The notes under the pieces were generated by a model, which did no database searches, was not told the DNA's origin, and was given only the letters and a program-made list of their open reading frames with translations. 28,078 nucleotides of DNA from an uncultured Elusimicrobiales bacterium (lineage in GTDB: Bacteria; Elusimicrobiota; Elusimicrobia; Elusimicrobiales; Elusimicrobiaceae): contig CAJOLM010000007.1 of assembly GCA_905235355.1 (NCBI GenBank), positions 1 through 28,078 on the forward strand. The letters are read 5' to 3'. The translations under genes and the position numbers were made by a program. This document shows, in pieces, positions 7,494 to 14,826 of this stretch; position 1 is the first letter of the stretch, and each line of letters opens with the position of its first letter.

Positions 7494-8053
7494 CCGTATT
7501 TGAAGAACTCCGTGCCGGAAAATCGTACGACATCCGTGATGAAAAATACCAACGGGAAGCACACGGCGAAATGAAACGTTGCCGTCATCTTTGCTGGCAA
7601 ATTAACTCCACCGATCCAAGCGACACGCAAAAGATCATAGAGCTTGAAAACGAACTTTTAAACGGTCAAATGAAGGACGGCTGTTTCTTTACGCCGCCAT
7701 TTCAAGTGGATTTGGCGTGCTGTTTGCGTATCGGCAAAAATGTATTTGCCAACCACGGCCTTACGGTGATGAGTTTAGGCGGTATTACCATTGAAGACGG
7801 CGTAATGCTTGGCCCGGAAGTGGGGCTTTTTACTGTCAATCACGAACCCAACAATATCCGCGTGGTTAAAACCAAGGAAATCCGCATCAAAAAGAACGCC
7901 TGGATAGGCGCAAGGGTTAACATTTTACCGGGTGTAACTATTGGAGAAAATGCCATCGTAGGTACGGGTAGTATTGTTACCAAAGACATCCCTGATCACG
8001 CCGTAGCCGTCGGTAATCCGGCTAGAATTGTCAAAATGATAGAGAAAAAATGA
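7490..8053 (+). CDS. Maltose/galactoside-type O-acetyltransferase (left-handed beta-helix)
   Basis: Acetyl-CoA-dependent acetyltransferase of 187 residues, Maa/LacA/NodL group. An N-terminal Mac-type helical segment (MTVFEELRAGKSYDIRDEKY) precedes hexapeptide repeats from about residue 75 to 180, e.g. GGITIEDGVMLGPEVG, GARVNILPGVTIGENAIVG. The catalytic His118 is in TVNHEP and the final AVGNPARIVK motif is typical. The start is the ATG at 7490 with GAGAGG upstream, overlapping the NapH-like stop by 4 nt; a longer reading from 7454 would sit inside the ferredoxin codons. The acceptor could be a sugar or a small detoxified compound; its presence in a redox operon is unexplained. Confidence 0.93.
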   Translation: MTVFEELRAGKSYDIRDEKYQREAHGEMKRCRHLCWQINSTDPSDTQKIIELENELLNGQMKDGCFFTPPFQVDLACCLRIGKNVFANHGLTVMSLGGITIEDGVMLGPEVGLFTVNHEPNNIRVVKTKEIRIKKNAWIGARVNILPGVTIGENAIVGTGSIVTKDIPDHAVAVGNPARIVKMIEKK

Positions 8054-8397
8054 ACGTAGCGCAATTAAAAAAGTTATACGACCGGATGTTTCGTTACATG
8101 GTAGATAAAAATATCCCCGCGCTAAGTGCCCTGCACACGGAGGATTTTGAACTGGTACACATAACGGGCATTCGGCAAAACAAGCAAGCATATTTGCACG
8201 CCATACAAAAAGGTATATTGAATTACTATGCTTACAGCGATATTGAAATCATCCCTCAAACGCCGCGTACCTTCATCGGCCGTTGCAAAGTACTGGCCGC
8301 CGTGTATGGCGGCGGCAAGCATACCTGGCGCTTGCAGTTTGATGTAGAAATGTCCGAAGATAATAAATTTAAGAGAATAGTCGCTTCTATGTACTAA
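8050..8397 (+). CDS. NTF2/SnoaL-like (DUF4440-type) small protein
   Basis: A 115-residue protein with the cone-shaped NTF2-like pattern: N-terminal helices (LKKLYDRMFRYMVDKN), an early strand (DFELVHITG), the helix KQAYLHAIQKGIL, then strands ending in the long C-terminal sheet (HTWRLQFDVEMS, FKRIVASMY). Such domains are small-molecule-binding or isomerase-like; no catalytic residue can be named with confidence. It overlaps the acetyltransferase by 4 nt and is the last gene of the operon, just before a terminator. Its function is unassigned. Confidence 0.85.
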   Translation: MNVAQLKKLYDRMFRYMVDKNIPALSALHTEDFELVHITGIRQNKQAYLHAIQKGILNYYAYSDIEIIPQTPRTFIGRCKVLAAVYGGGKHTWRLQFDVEMSEDNKFKRIVASMY

Positions 8398-8401
8398 TGC
8401 C

Positions 8402-8432
8402 CCGCTTTTTATCAATCATAGAGAGCGGTTTT
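8402..8432 (+). terminator. Operon terminator after the NTF2-like gene
   Basis: CCGCTTTTT (8402-8410) pairs with AGAGAGCGG (8420-8428), including two G-U pairs, and is followed by TTTT. Confidence 0.6.
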
Positions 8433-8467
8433 ATACATTCCTATTACTTAAAAAGAGCCCTCTTCTT

Positions 8468-8496
8468 TTGAATTTTTCGTCTCAAAAAGATACAAT
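8468..8496 (+). promoter_or_regulatory. Promoter of the MFS gene, 6 nt from the start codon
   Basis: TTGAAT (8468-8473) and TACAAT (8491-8496) lie at the ideal 17-nt spacing. The ATG at 8503 is only 6 nt beyond the -10, so the transcription start would fall on or next to the start codon. No Shine-Dalgarno is present. This points to a leaderless mRNA. Confidence 0.65.
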
Positions 8497-8502
8497 ATAA
8501 TT

Positions 8503-9735
8503 ATGCAGAAAACAAAAACCTGGCAGGGATCCTCCAAAAGGCGTAAAAATACGGCCTTTTTTTTATTCGTATTTTTGGGTATGCTTTCAGCGTTTGGCCC
8601 GCTTGTAACGGACATGTACCTGCCAAGTTTACCCGCGATGACCTCGTACTTTTTAACGGGGCCGTCTATGGTGCAGTTAGGTATTACGTTTTCCATGTTG
8701 GGGCTGGCTGCCGGACAAATTGTTTTTGGACCGCTTAGCGATAAGTACGGGCGCCGCGCACCGTTACTCTTATCTATGGCTCTGTATCTCTTAGCTACGT
8801 TGGCCTGCATTTGGTCTCCTACCATTGAGATTTTTGTATCCTTGCGTTTTGTGCAAGGAATTGCGGCCGCAGGCGGGATTGTTATCTCACGCTCCATAGC
8901 TACCGATAAGTTCAAAGGGGAAAATCTCACCAAAGCGCTTGCGATTATTGCCGCTATTAATGGTATTGCGCCCATTGCTGCTCCGGTTATCGGGGGCATT
9001 ATTTTACAGGTAAGCACCTGGCGCGGAATTTTTGTGGTCCTGTTTGTGCTAGGGCTTATATTGACGGGCTTCTGCGTGCATTTTAATGAATCCCTCAGTA
9101 CAACCAAACGCTCTCGAGTACCGCTACTCAAAACCTTGGGCCTGTTTAAAACAGTGTTTTGCAAACGCAAATATATGTACTGTGTGTTGCAATTATCTTG
9201 TGCTATGGGTATTTTGTTTAGCTATATTGCCGCGTCGCCGTTTATCGTGCAAGAACACTATGGCTACTCTGCTTTTGCATTTAGCTTAGTCTTTGCGGTC
9301 AATGCGATTGCTTTAGGAGTGGGTACCAGTATGCCGGTACGCTTCAAACGACCGGAAACATGCGTGTCTTATAGTTGTCTGGGGATGTTGGCAGGAAGTG
9401 TTTTAACTGCCGTGGCTTTATGGATGCAAGCCCCATTTTATGTATTTGAGGGGTTGCTCATTGCGCTGCTGTTTGCCACCGGTATGAGTTTTACGGCTAC
9501 TACTTCCATTGCCATGTTGGAAGCCAAAGACCAGGCCGGGACAGCCTCAGCGCTTATTGGAGCCTCGGGATTTTTGTTGGGTAGCATTGTCTCGCCGATT
9601 GTGGGGCTGGGCAATATCCTGGTGTCTACAGGCCTCACGTTTATAGTGTGTTCCCTCTTAGCAGGTGTTGGATGGATGTTGGCATTGCGTGTCAATCAAC
9701 CGGAAACACAGTCGGGCAATTGCGTGACTATATAA
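8503..9735 (+). CDS. Bcr/CflA-type MFS multidrug exporter
   Basis: Proton-driven inner-membrane transporter of 410 residues with about 12 hydrophobic helices. The family signature is clear: TDMYLPSLPAM in the first helix region (about 36-46), motif A GPLSDKYGRRAPLL (76-89), RFVQGIAAAGGIVISRSIATD (motif C-like region, about 110-130) and AINGIAPIAAPVIGG. Members export drugs such as bicyclomycin, chloramphenicol or sulphonamides, or cysteine (known family); the substrate here is unknown. The start at 8503 rests on its promoter position; an internal ATG at 8581 would remove part of helix 1. It is separated by a terminator from the redox operon and is therefore an independent unit. Confidence 0.93.
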   Translation: MQKTKTWQGSSKRRKNTAFFLFVFLGMLSAFGPLVTDMYLPSLPAMTSYFLTGPSMVQLGITFSMLGLAAGQIVFGPLSDKYGRRAPLLLSMALYLLATLACIWSPTIEIFVSLRFVQGIAAAGGIVISRSIATDKFKGENLTKALAIIAAINGIAPIAAPVIGGIILQVSTWRGIFVVLFVLGLILTGFCVHFNESLSTTKRSRVPLLKTLGLFKTVFCKRKYMYCVLQLSCAMGILFSYIAASPFIVQEHYGYSAFAFSLVFAVNAIALGVGTSMPVRFKRPETCVSYSCLGMLAGSVLTAVALWMQAPFYVFEGLLIALLFATGMSFTATTSIAMLEAKDQAGTASALIGASGFLLGSIVSPIVGLGNILVSTGLTFIVCSLLAGVGWMLALRVNQPETQSGNCVTI

Positions 9736-9778
9736 ATCTTACGCCCAACCAAATAGATGTGGGTTTTAATTTATTTTA

Positions 9779-9964
9779 CTTGACTTATCTCCCATAGTAA
9801 GCGTGAATGTAGTACGAAGTAAAATCGCTTATTTAAGGAGATAAGTTATGAAGAAAAATACCAAAAAATCAGTAACAAACACTAAACCTACATCAACCGC
9901 TGTTTTGCGGGTAGTAAGTCCTATCACGCAAGTAGAAACTACGCTTGAAAACCTGCCTGTTCGG
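9779..9964 (+). repeat. Direct repeat, intact copy 2 (matches 1684-1870)
   Basis: Leader and 5' part of the DUF2924-like gene; the decayed partner lies about 8.1 kb upstream in the same orientation. Here the similarity runs on into an intact recombinase module, so this is the more complete copy. Confidence 0.85.
9783..9846 (+). promoter_or_regulatory. Leader hairpin that buries the Shine-Dalgarno sequence (copy 2)
   Basis: ACTTATCTCC (9783-9792) pairs with GGAGATAAGT (9837-9846), and TAAGCG (9798-9803) pairs with CGCTTA (9826-9831). The outer stem contains the AAGGAG ribosome binding site of the ATG at 9848. TTGACT at 9780-9785 could also be a -35, so the same bases may serve promoter and RNA. 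Confidence 0.55.
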
Positions 9965-10087
9965 CCACGCGATAACCGCTTGCCCGCGCCGGGCAGTATC
10001 ATCACTAAAACCTATCGCGGTAAAACCATAGAAGTAAAAGTATTGGAAAACGGCTTTGAATACGGAGGTAAAGTGTTCTGGCGATGA
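9848..10087 (+). CDS. DUF2924-like protein, C-terminus cut off by a frameshift
   Basis: A 79-residue product. Residues 1-45 are a basic, Thr/Val-rich tail; residues 49-79 (RLPAPGS.ITKTYRGKTIEVKVLENGFEYGGK in outline) match the DUF2924 core that appears again in the 10333 product. It stops at TGA 10085-10087, just where DUF2924 proteins continue into a helix and the terminal SGPxFFGL motif. That missing end is encoded in another frame from ATG 10084 (IVKRPISGYVFFGLSK, stop at 10140). So the gene is either frameshifted or expressed as two coupled pieces. DUF2924 proteins commonly lie beside serine recombinases (known association); their role is not established. Confidence 0.75.
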   Translation: MKKNTKKSVTNTKPTSTAVLRVVSPITQVETTLENLPVRPRDNRLPAPGSIITKTYRGKTIEVKVLENGFEYGGKVFWR

Positions 10088-10140
10088 GCATTGTTAAGCG
10101 TCCAATCAGCGGTTATGTATTCTTTGGGCTTTCCAAATGA
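10084..10140 (+). CDS. Detached C-terminal piece of the DUF2924-like protein
   Basis: This 18-residue reading frame contains PISGYVFFGLSK, the expected end of a DUF2924 domain. Its ATG overlaps the upstream stop (ATGA), and its own stop overlaps the next ATG at 10137 (ATGA again). It may be read by termination-reinitiation, by frameshifting, or not at all. Confidence 0.45.
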   Translation: MSIVKRPISGYVFFGLSK

Positions 10141-10367
10141 CACCGCGCCAGTTGCCTCCCGTTTCAGGGCGATTTGTAAAAGGCCGCTCGGGTAATCCTC
10201 ATGGGCGGCCTGAAGTGCTTCACGATAAGGAACTTATATTATTAGCTATTAAATTTTTTGATGTGCTCGCCCGCGCCTATTATAGGAAGGGTGATGCAGA
10301 AATGCGGATTAGACGCATTAAGGATATCCTCTATGCGAAGAAAGTGTTACCTACCCAAAAGTTATGA
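10137..10367 (+). CDS. Small protein with DUF5681-like N-terminal motif
   Basis: A 76-residue protein. The segment GRFVKGRSGNPHGRP (residues 11-25) matches the G-x-F-x-x-G-x-S-G-N-P-x-G-R-P motif of DUF5681, found at the front of phage- and element-encoded proteins. The rest is a basic helical tail. It is linked to the upstream fragment by an ATGA overlap and overlaps the following DUF2924 gene by 35 nt, so translation is probably coupled. Function unknown. The heavy overlap makes the exact start of the following gene less certain. Confidence 0.6.
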   Translation: MTPRQLPPVSGRFVKGRSGNPHGRPEVLHDKELILLAIKFFDVLARAYYRKGDAEMRIRRIKDILYAKKVLPTQKL

Positions 10368-10782
10368 AGAATTGAAGGAGCTTTCAGAAGAAAAATTACA
10401 GTTTTACTGGGATACATTCTATAATTATCCCCTAAAAGGGCGTAAAGCTAAGTGGCGCCCTTTGTGGTATGCTATCCAATGCGAATTGGGGCGGTGTAAA
10501 TTACCAGAGAAATACATCACGCGGCTTAACCGATATGCCAATAACCCGGATAAGTACATAGAGCGCGCACATAAGAATCGGTATGCGTTGTCCTTCGGTA
10601 CCTTGCTAACTAAAAAATACAAGGGAAAAATCTACCAAGTAACCGTCAAAGGCGAGCAAGAATATGAGTGGGACGGGAAAATATATCCCAATTTAACAGC
10701 ATTAGCTGAAAAAATCGTACGAAGTCACGTCAGCGGCCCCAAATTTTTTGGATTAACAGGGAAAAAATATGCCCAAAATTAA
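10333..10782 (+). CDS. DUF2924 family protein
   Basis: A 149-residue protein, full-length for the family. The N-terminal half (YEELKELSEEKLQFYWDTFY, then RPLWYAIQCELGR) fits the DUF2924 helical part; the C-terminal half has the core GTLLTKKYKGKIYQVTV, the DGKIYPNLTALAEKI helix and the terminal SGPKFFGL motif. I chose ATG 10333 because the family homology begins soon after it; an upstream start at 10258 is possible. Such genes sit directly before serine recombinases in many proteobacteria (known), as here, where the recombinase ATG overlaps this gene's end by 14 nt. It may assist or regulate recombination (inference). Confidence 0.8.
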   Translation: MRRKCYLPKSYEELKELSEEKLQFYWDTFYNYPLKGRKAKWRPLWYAIQCELGRCKLPEKYITRLNRYANNPDKYIERAHKNRYALSFGTLLTKKYKGKIYQVTVKGEQEYEWDGKIYPNLTALAEKIVRSHVSGPKFFGLTGKKYAQN

Positions 10783-12382
10783 TTGTGCAATATACACCCG
10801 TAAATCCAACGAGCGTGGGCTGGATTCGGAGTTTAGTTCCTTGCAAAACCAAGAAGATGCTTGTAAGGCCTATATCCTCTCGCAAGCGTTCAACGGGTGG
10901 GAGTATTATAAGACGTTTGAGGACGGCGGGATTAGCGGCGGCACCATGGAGAGGCCCGGCTTGCAAGCGCTTTTGGAGGAAATCCGTGCCCATAGGATAC
11001 AAGTAGTAGTTGTTTATAAAGTGGACCGTCTTTCGCGCTCTATATTTGATTTTCACAAGATGATGCAGGAGTTTTCCAAATACGAGTGCAATTTTGTGTC
11101 TATCACGCAATCGTTTGATACGAGCAATTCCATGGGAAAACTCACGCTTAATATGCTCCTGTCCTTTGCCCAGTTTGAGCGGGAAGTATCTGCCGAGCGC
11201 GTGCGCGATAAACTGGCCGCTACCAAGGCCAAGGGGATGTGGGTAGGCGGGGTGCCGTCTATTGGGTATGACCTCAAAGATAAGCAGTTAGTACCTAATG
11301 AGCAAGAGGCGGCCACGGTGCGGCTCATCTTTCAAAAATACCTGGAACTCGGCAATATTATGGCGGTGGCGGAGTGGATGAATGCACAGGGCCATCGCAG
11401 CAAACGGTGGAAAACGAAAAAAGGCGAAGACCGGGGCGGCAAACCGTTTAGTCATAGTTCTATCTTAAAGATTTTGTCTAACCCCTTGTATGTGGGAAAA
11501 ATGCCCCATTTTACAGCCCAAAAAATCTACCCGGGCAAGCAGCCTGCTCTTATCTCTCAGGAAGTGTTTGAGGCCGTGCAAGCAAAGGTGGGCAATTACA
11601 AAAACGGGTTGCGGGAGTATCGGGCGTATATTCGCAAACAAACGCTGATGGCAGATCAATTGTTTGACGACCAGGGAACTCCTTATAAACTGACCAGTAC
11701 TACTAAAAACGGGCAGAAATTCCAGTATTATTTCATCCGCAAAGGCGTCCATATCCCGGTAATTCAGTTGGACGAGTTTGTGCTGGATACCATACGCAGG
11801 GCCGATTTGTCTTCCGTAGATTTACAAGCGGATAGCAGCCAAATTACATCGGGGGAGGTCAAAAAGTGCCTTAAACAGGTAATTTATGTGAAAAAGGGGA
11901 CGAACTGCCATTTACAGATTGCGCTAGATAAAAGGGTATTTTTGGATATTTGCCGCAAGTATCCCAAACAGGTACACGTGCCGACGAATCTAGTTACACC
12001 TGAAATAGATGAAGAAACACTCACGTTGCGGAATGAATTCTATATAGACAATGTAACATCTACCCGTTTACAACATGGCACAGCGCAAAATATACTGACC
12101 GTACGTCAACTCAATGAAAGTTTAGTGCGTGGCCTAGCCCGCGCGTGGAAACTCAAAAAACTACTAGAAAAGGGGCTGACAACCCGTGAATGTGAAAAGG
12201 CCAGCGGCATGAATAAACGCAATTTCGCGCGGTACATCCATCTGTGCTATTTATCCCCGCGCATTGTAGCGGATATTTTGGAATATAAGAATCCTGCTAA
12301 TTTAACGTTGCGGGAGCTGATGAACTTGGCTGAAGGAAATGTGGATTTTAAGATACAAGAGCAGTATTGGCAAATCTCCTAG
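10769..12382 (+). CDS. Large serine recombinase
   Basis: Site-specific recombinase of 537 residues. The N-terminal resolvase domain has the nucleophile Ser13 (YTRKS), the SLQNQEDAC helix, Arg87 and Arg90 (VDRLSRS) and the FAQFEREVSAER helix. A recombinase domain follows (about 160-270; GYDLKDKQLVPNEQEA..VRLIFQKY). The usual Cys-rich zinc ribbon is not evident: the region around 290-320 has no Cys pairs. The C-terminus carries a helix-turn-helix-like segment (LTTRECEKASGMNKRNFARYI) and SPRIVADILEY, matching the branch coupled to DUF2924 genes. It overlaps the DUF2924 gene by 14 nt. It could integrate or excise the module; attachment sites could not be identified by eye. Confidence 0.93.
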   Translation: MPKINCAIYTRKSNERGLDSEFSSLQNQEDACKAYILSQAFNGWEYYKTFEDGGISGGTMERPGLQALLEEIRAHRIQVVVVYKVDRLSRSIFDFHKMMQEFSKYECNFVSITQSFDTSNSMGKLTLNMLLSFAQFEREVSAERVRDKLAATKAKGMWVGGVPSIGYDLKDKQLVPNEQEAATVRLIFQKYLELGNIMAVAEWMNAQGHRSKRWKTKKGEDRGGKPFSHSSILKILSNPLYVGKMPHFTAQKIYPGKQPALISQEVFEAVQAKVGNYKNGLREYRAYIRKQTLMADQLFDDQGTPYKLTSTTKNGQKFQYYFIRKGVHIPVIQLDEFVLDTIRRADLSSVDLQADSSQITSGEVKKCLKQVIYVKKGTNCHLQIALDKRVFLDICRKYPKQVHVPTNLVTPEIDEETLTLRNEFYIDNVTSTRLQHGTAQNILTVRQLNESLVRGLARAWKLKKLLEKGLTTRECEKASGMNKRNFARYIHLCYLSPRIVADILEYKNPANLTLRELMNLAEGNVDFKIQEQYWQIS

Positions 12383-12399
12383 TTATAGTGGTTTGAAAA

Positions 12400-12421
12400 A
12401 AGCACCCTAAAAAGGGTGCTT
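12400..12421 (-). terminator. Terminator of the outer-membrane protein gene
   Basis: AAGCACCCT (12400-12408) and AGGGTGCTT (12413-12421) form a nine-pair hairpin with an AAAA loop (plus-strand reading). On the minus strand it is followed by a run of T. The identical hairpin occurs at 16383-16404 and 27308-27329. Confidence 0.8.
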
Positions 12422-12463
12422 AAAATGGAAATCTGGTGTGGCGTAATGAGCTACCGGGTGCTG

Positions 12464-13228
12464 TTAGAAAGTAAGTCCCGCACGCAGGCCAATTTCTTTG
12501 GTGGTGTTGTGCGGCTCCATATAACCGCCGCGCTCTTGGGAATCGCGGATGTTCCAATAACGGTAAAAAGGCTCCACAAATAGGCCTGTTTTTTTGCCGT
12601 CTAAATTAACCTGTAATTTAGTGCTTACGCGCAAGCCGTAGCCTTCGTGTTGGTCGTGGCGGAGTTTACCGGTCGTCATATGGCTGTTTTGCCAACCCAC
12701 TAACAAATAGTCAAATTCTCCCCGCAGGGCACATTCCCAAACGCCCCCTTTTAAGCGAAGTTCCCCGGTAAAAGGCATATATACATAGTTGGACTCGCGC
12801 AAGTAGCCGTAGGGATCTTTATTGAGATGATCCTTTAAGTAACGGTAGGCCAATCCGGTCGAAAGCCACACTTGTACAGATTGCGATAAATCCAGCACGT
12901 TTCCCAGGTGCAAGCGGCCTTCGTAGTAATAATCGCCAATGTCATCAAATTTATGCGAGGTCGGTGGCGTGGTATTCAGCCAACCGTTATAGTCAGTGGT
13001 GCCGCCCATCCAACGCCCGTCCAAAGCAAAGAAGAAAGCGGATTCTTGTACACGGTTTTCGTAACGCAGGCTAGCACCTTGCATACGTCCTTTCAAACGA
13101 ATGGGAGTATTGCCATCAGGTTCGCGGTAGGTATAGCTGGACGTTTCGTACGCAACTTCAAAGGCTTGTTGCGCACACAACGGTAAAGCGGTAAAAGCAA
13201 CTAAAAGAAGCATCCATTTTTTCATCAT
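12464..13228 (-). CDS. Predicted outer-membrane beta-barrel protein
   Basis: A 254-residue protein with a signal peptide (MMKKWMLLLVAFTALPLCA, cleavage near residue 19). The mature part consists of alternating-residue strands rich in Tyr/Trp/Gly, such as GASLRYENRVQESAFFFALDG and ALRGEFDYLLVGWQ, and ends in LRAGLTF with a terminal Phe, the usual assembly signal for BamA. The size suggests 8-10 strands. No omptin or OmpA signature could be assigned, so function is unknown. AAAGGA lies 8 nt upstream of the first of two consecutive ATGs. It diverges from the surface-lipoprotein/Slam pair across a 224-bp gap and could be their partner or an unrelated neighbour. Confidence 0.85.
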   Translation of the reverse strand: MMKKWMLLLVAFTALPLCAQQAFEVAYETSSYTYREPDGNTPIRLKGRMQGASLRYENRVQESAFFFALDGRWMGGTTDYNGWLNTTPPTSHKFDDIGDYYYEGRLHLGNVLDLSQSVQVWLSTGLAYRYLKDHLNKDPYGYLRESNYVYMPFTGELRLKGGVWECALRGEFDYLLVGWQNSHMTTGKLRHDQHEGYGLRVSTKLQVNLDGKKTGLFVEPFYRYWNIRDSQERGGYMEPHNTTKEIGLRAGLTF

Positions 13229-13383
13229 GTTATGTCCTTTATGTGAAGTAGTTTTTTCACGGCAAATTTTTACTGCCCAGCTATTTCAGGCCCTATTTTA
13301 ACATTTTCAAAATGGATTTTCAAATAGATTTATTATAATGGGCTTTTGCTTAGCCGATTTTGCCTCTACGTGCAACGTTTTGC

Positions 13384-13406
13384 TTGACAATATATATATA
13401 TATACT
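13384..13406 (+). promoter_or_regulatory. Promoter with a TA-dinucleotide tract in its spacer
   Basis: TTGACA, a perfect -35, is at 13384-13389. It is followed at once by seven TA units (13391-13404) running into TATACT (13401-13406), a good -10. The spacing is 11 nt, far below 17, so this promoter should be weak as it stands; three more TA units would give 17 nt. A separate TATAAT at 13334-13339 could be another start. The rest of the 13229-13452 gap holds no gene. Confidence 0.55.
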
Positions 13407-13452
13407 AAACTTTGAAAGACGTAAGGCGTATTTTTGAAGCATAGGAGGCAAC

Positions 13453-14823
13453 ATGAAAAAAGTAAGTGTATCGCTTCTTGCATGTTTGGCCGTGACTGCC
13501 TGTGGTGGCGGCGGATCCAATCATTCAGGCGGCGGAGTAGTCGGATATGTAGCACCACGACCGGCAGTTACGGCGGCAGTGGTAAGCAGTAACCAAGAAA
13601 TAACCAGTATGCCATCAGAAGTTGTGGTCGCATCTAATAGTAGCGAACCTGTATCTGTGGCAGGAGCCACCTCTACGGAAAGTGGCGGCGTTACCTATAC
13701 ATCCTACAGATTAGATGATGTAAAATTATTCACCGCTGAAAATTTGGATACCACAGGACATTCTTACATCAACTTGGAATTAAACGAAGATACCGGCGAA
13801 ATTGACGCTGTAAAAATGAAGGTAGGCAGCGTGGAAAGTGGCCGTACCGTAAGAGAGCAAAACACAGATAGCTCTTTTAAAGACACCTTCGCCGGCCCCA
13901 TCTTTGAATATGTAAAAGGCGGTACCGGCAATGATAAAGAGCAGGCCGTGTTCCGCGTAGTAGATAATGGAGCGCTTACGATGGAGGATTTAAATACCCT
14001 GGCAGAAGAAAACAGTTTGCCTGCTACCGGACATTGGAACCGTGTAGACGAAAAGATGGTATTTAATTCGTTGGGCGCTACAGCTGGATTGCAGTATTCC
14101 GATTTCGGTCATTTTAATCCGGTGTATAAGTCAAAAAATACGGAACTGTCAACCGATGCGCAAATTCTTGAGGCCCGCAATGGAAGTTTGAATCGTGGAG
14201 GTGATAAAGATAAATATCGTGACGATGAAGAATTTGCAGCCGCCCAGGCCAAAGAAGATTACCAATTGTTTGCGGGTGGCTATGCAATTTCCGGAACGAC
14301 CATGTTGGATACGCTAGTTCCGGAAAATGACACTACCTATAGAGGTAAAGCCATTGGCCGTGTGTATACATCCATCCAAGGTGATGGGGAAGGGCGGGCT
14401 GCCAAGATAGCTGCCTGGAATGTGCCTGATGGCTCCGATGGACATGACTTGGCAAAGGCATACACTACTTCTGCGGCGACCATGACGATTGGTACGGACG
14501 GTACACAAACGTTGTTTATGCCGTTTAACACCGCTAGTGATACGGCGGATAAATTCTACAATGTAACCATTACCCAGGCCCCGTCGGCTGATCCTTCCTT
14601 TGATTTTGATGGTACAGCGACGAGTATGAGTACGTCACCCTACCGTGTCAACAATACTCCTGTTGCGGGAAAAACCGAGCAAGATTTTACACCCGGCTAC
14701 TACGGTGTAAATACTCCCGTGGAAGCAGCGGGTACGGCCCGTCATTACACCGAACAAGACCTTGGGGATGACTTCACCCGTAAGTGGGAATTCCAAGCCG
14801 CTTATGGTATGAAAAAGCAATAA
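13453..14823 (+). CDS. Surface lipoprotein, TbpB/Slam-substrate-like
   Basis: A 456-residue lipoprotein: KK at 2-3, hydrophobic core, lipobox VTAC with Cys17, then a Gly-rich tether (GGGG, SGGG). The mature part is Asp/Ser/Thr-rich and mostly beta. The C-terminal third (about 290-456) looks like the barrel lobe of Slam-dependent lipoproteins: VYTSIQGDGEG, FDFDGTATSMS, then GYYGVNTPVEAAGTARHY, comparable to the GGFYGPNAEE-type signature of TbpB-like proteins, and a last strand WEFQAAYGMKK. The gene lies directly before the Slam homologue, the usual order for a substrate and its transporter (known). The ligand is unknown. AGGAGG precedes the ATG. It is probably displayed on the cell surface. 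Confidence 0.85.
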   Translation: MKKVSVSLLACLAVTACGGGGSNHSGGGVVGYVAPRPAVTAAVVSSNQEITSMPSEVVVASNSSEPVSVAGATSTESGGVTYTSYRLDDVKLFTAENLDTTGHSYINLELNEDTGEIDAVKMKVGSVESGRTVREQNTDSSFKDTFAGPIFEYVKGGTGNDKEQAVFRVVDNGALTMEDLNTLAEENSLPATGHWNRVDEKMVFNSLGATAGLQYSDFGHFNPVYKSKNTELSTDAQILEARNGSLNRGGDKDKYRDDEEFAAAQAKEDYQLFAGGYAISGTTMLDTLVPENDTTYRGKAIGRVYTSIQGDGEGRAAKIAAWNVPDGSDGHDLAKAYTTSAATMTIGTDGTQTLFMPFNTASDTADKFYNVTITQAPSADPSFDFDGTATSMSTSPYRVNNTPVAGKTEQDFTPGYYGVNTPVEAAGTARHYTEQDLGDDFTRKWEFQAAYGMKKQ

Positions 14824-14826
14824 AAA

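Noticed and set aside
8448..9170. A 240-codon minus-strand reading frame
   Set aside because: It lies antisense to the MFS exporter, has no recognisable domain and no ribosome binding site; it is a by-product of codon bias.
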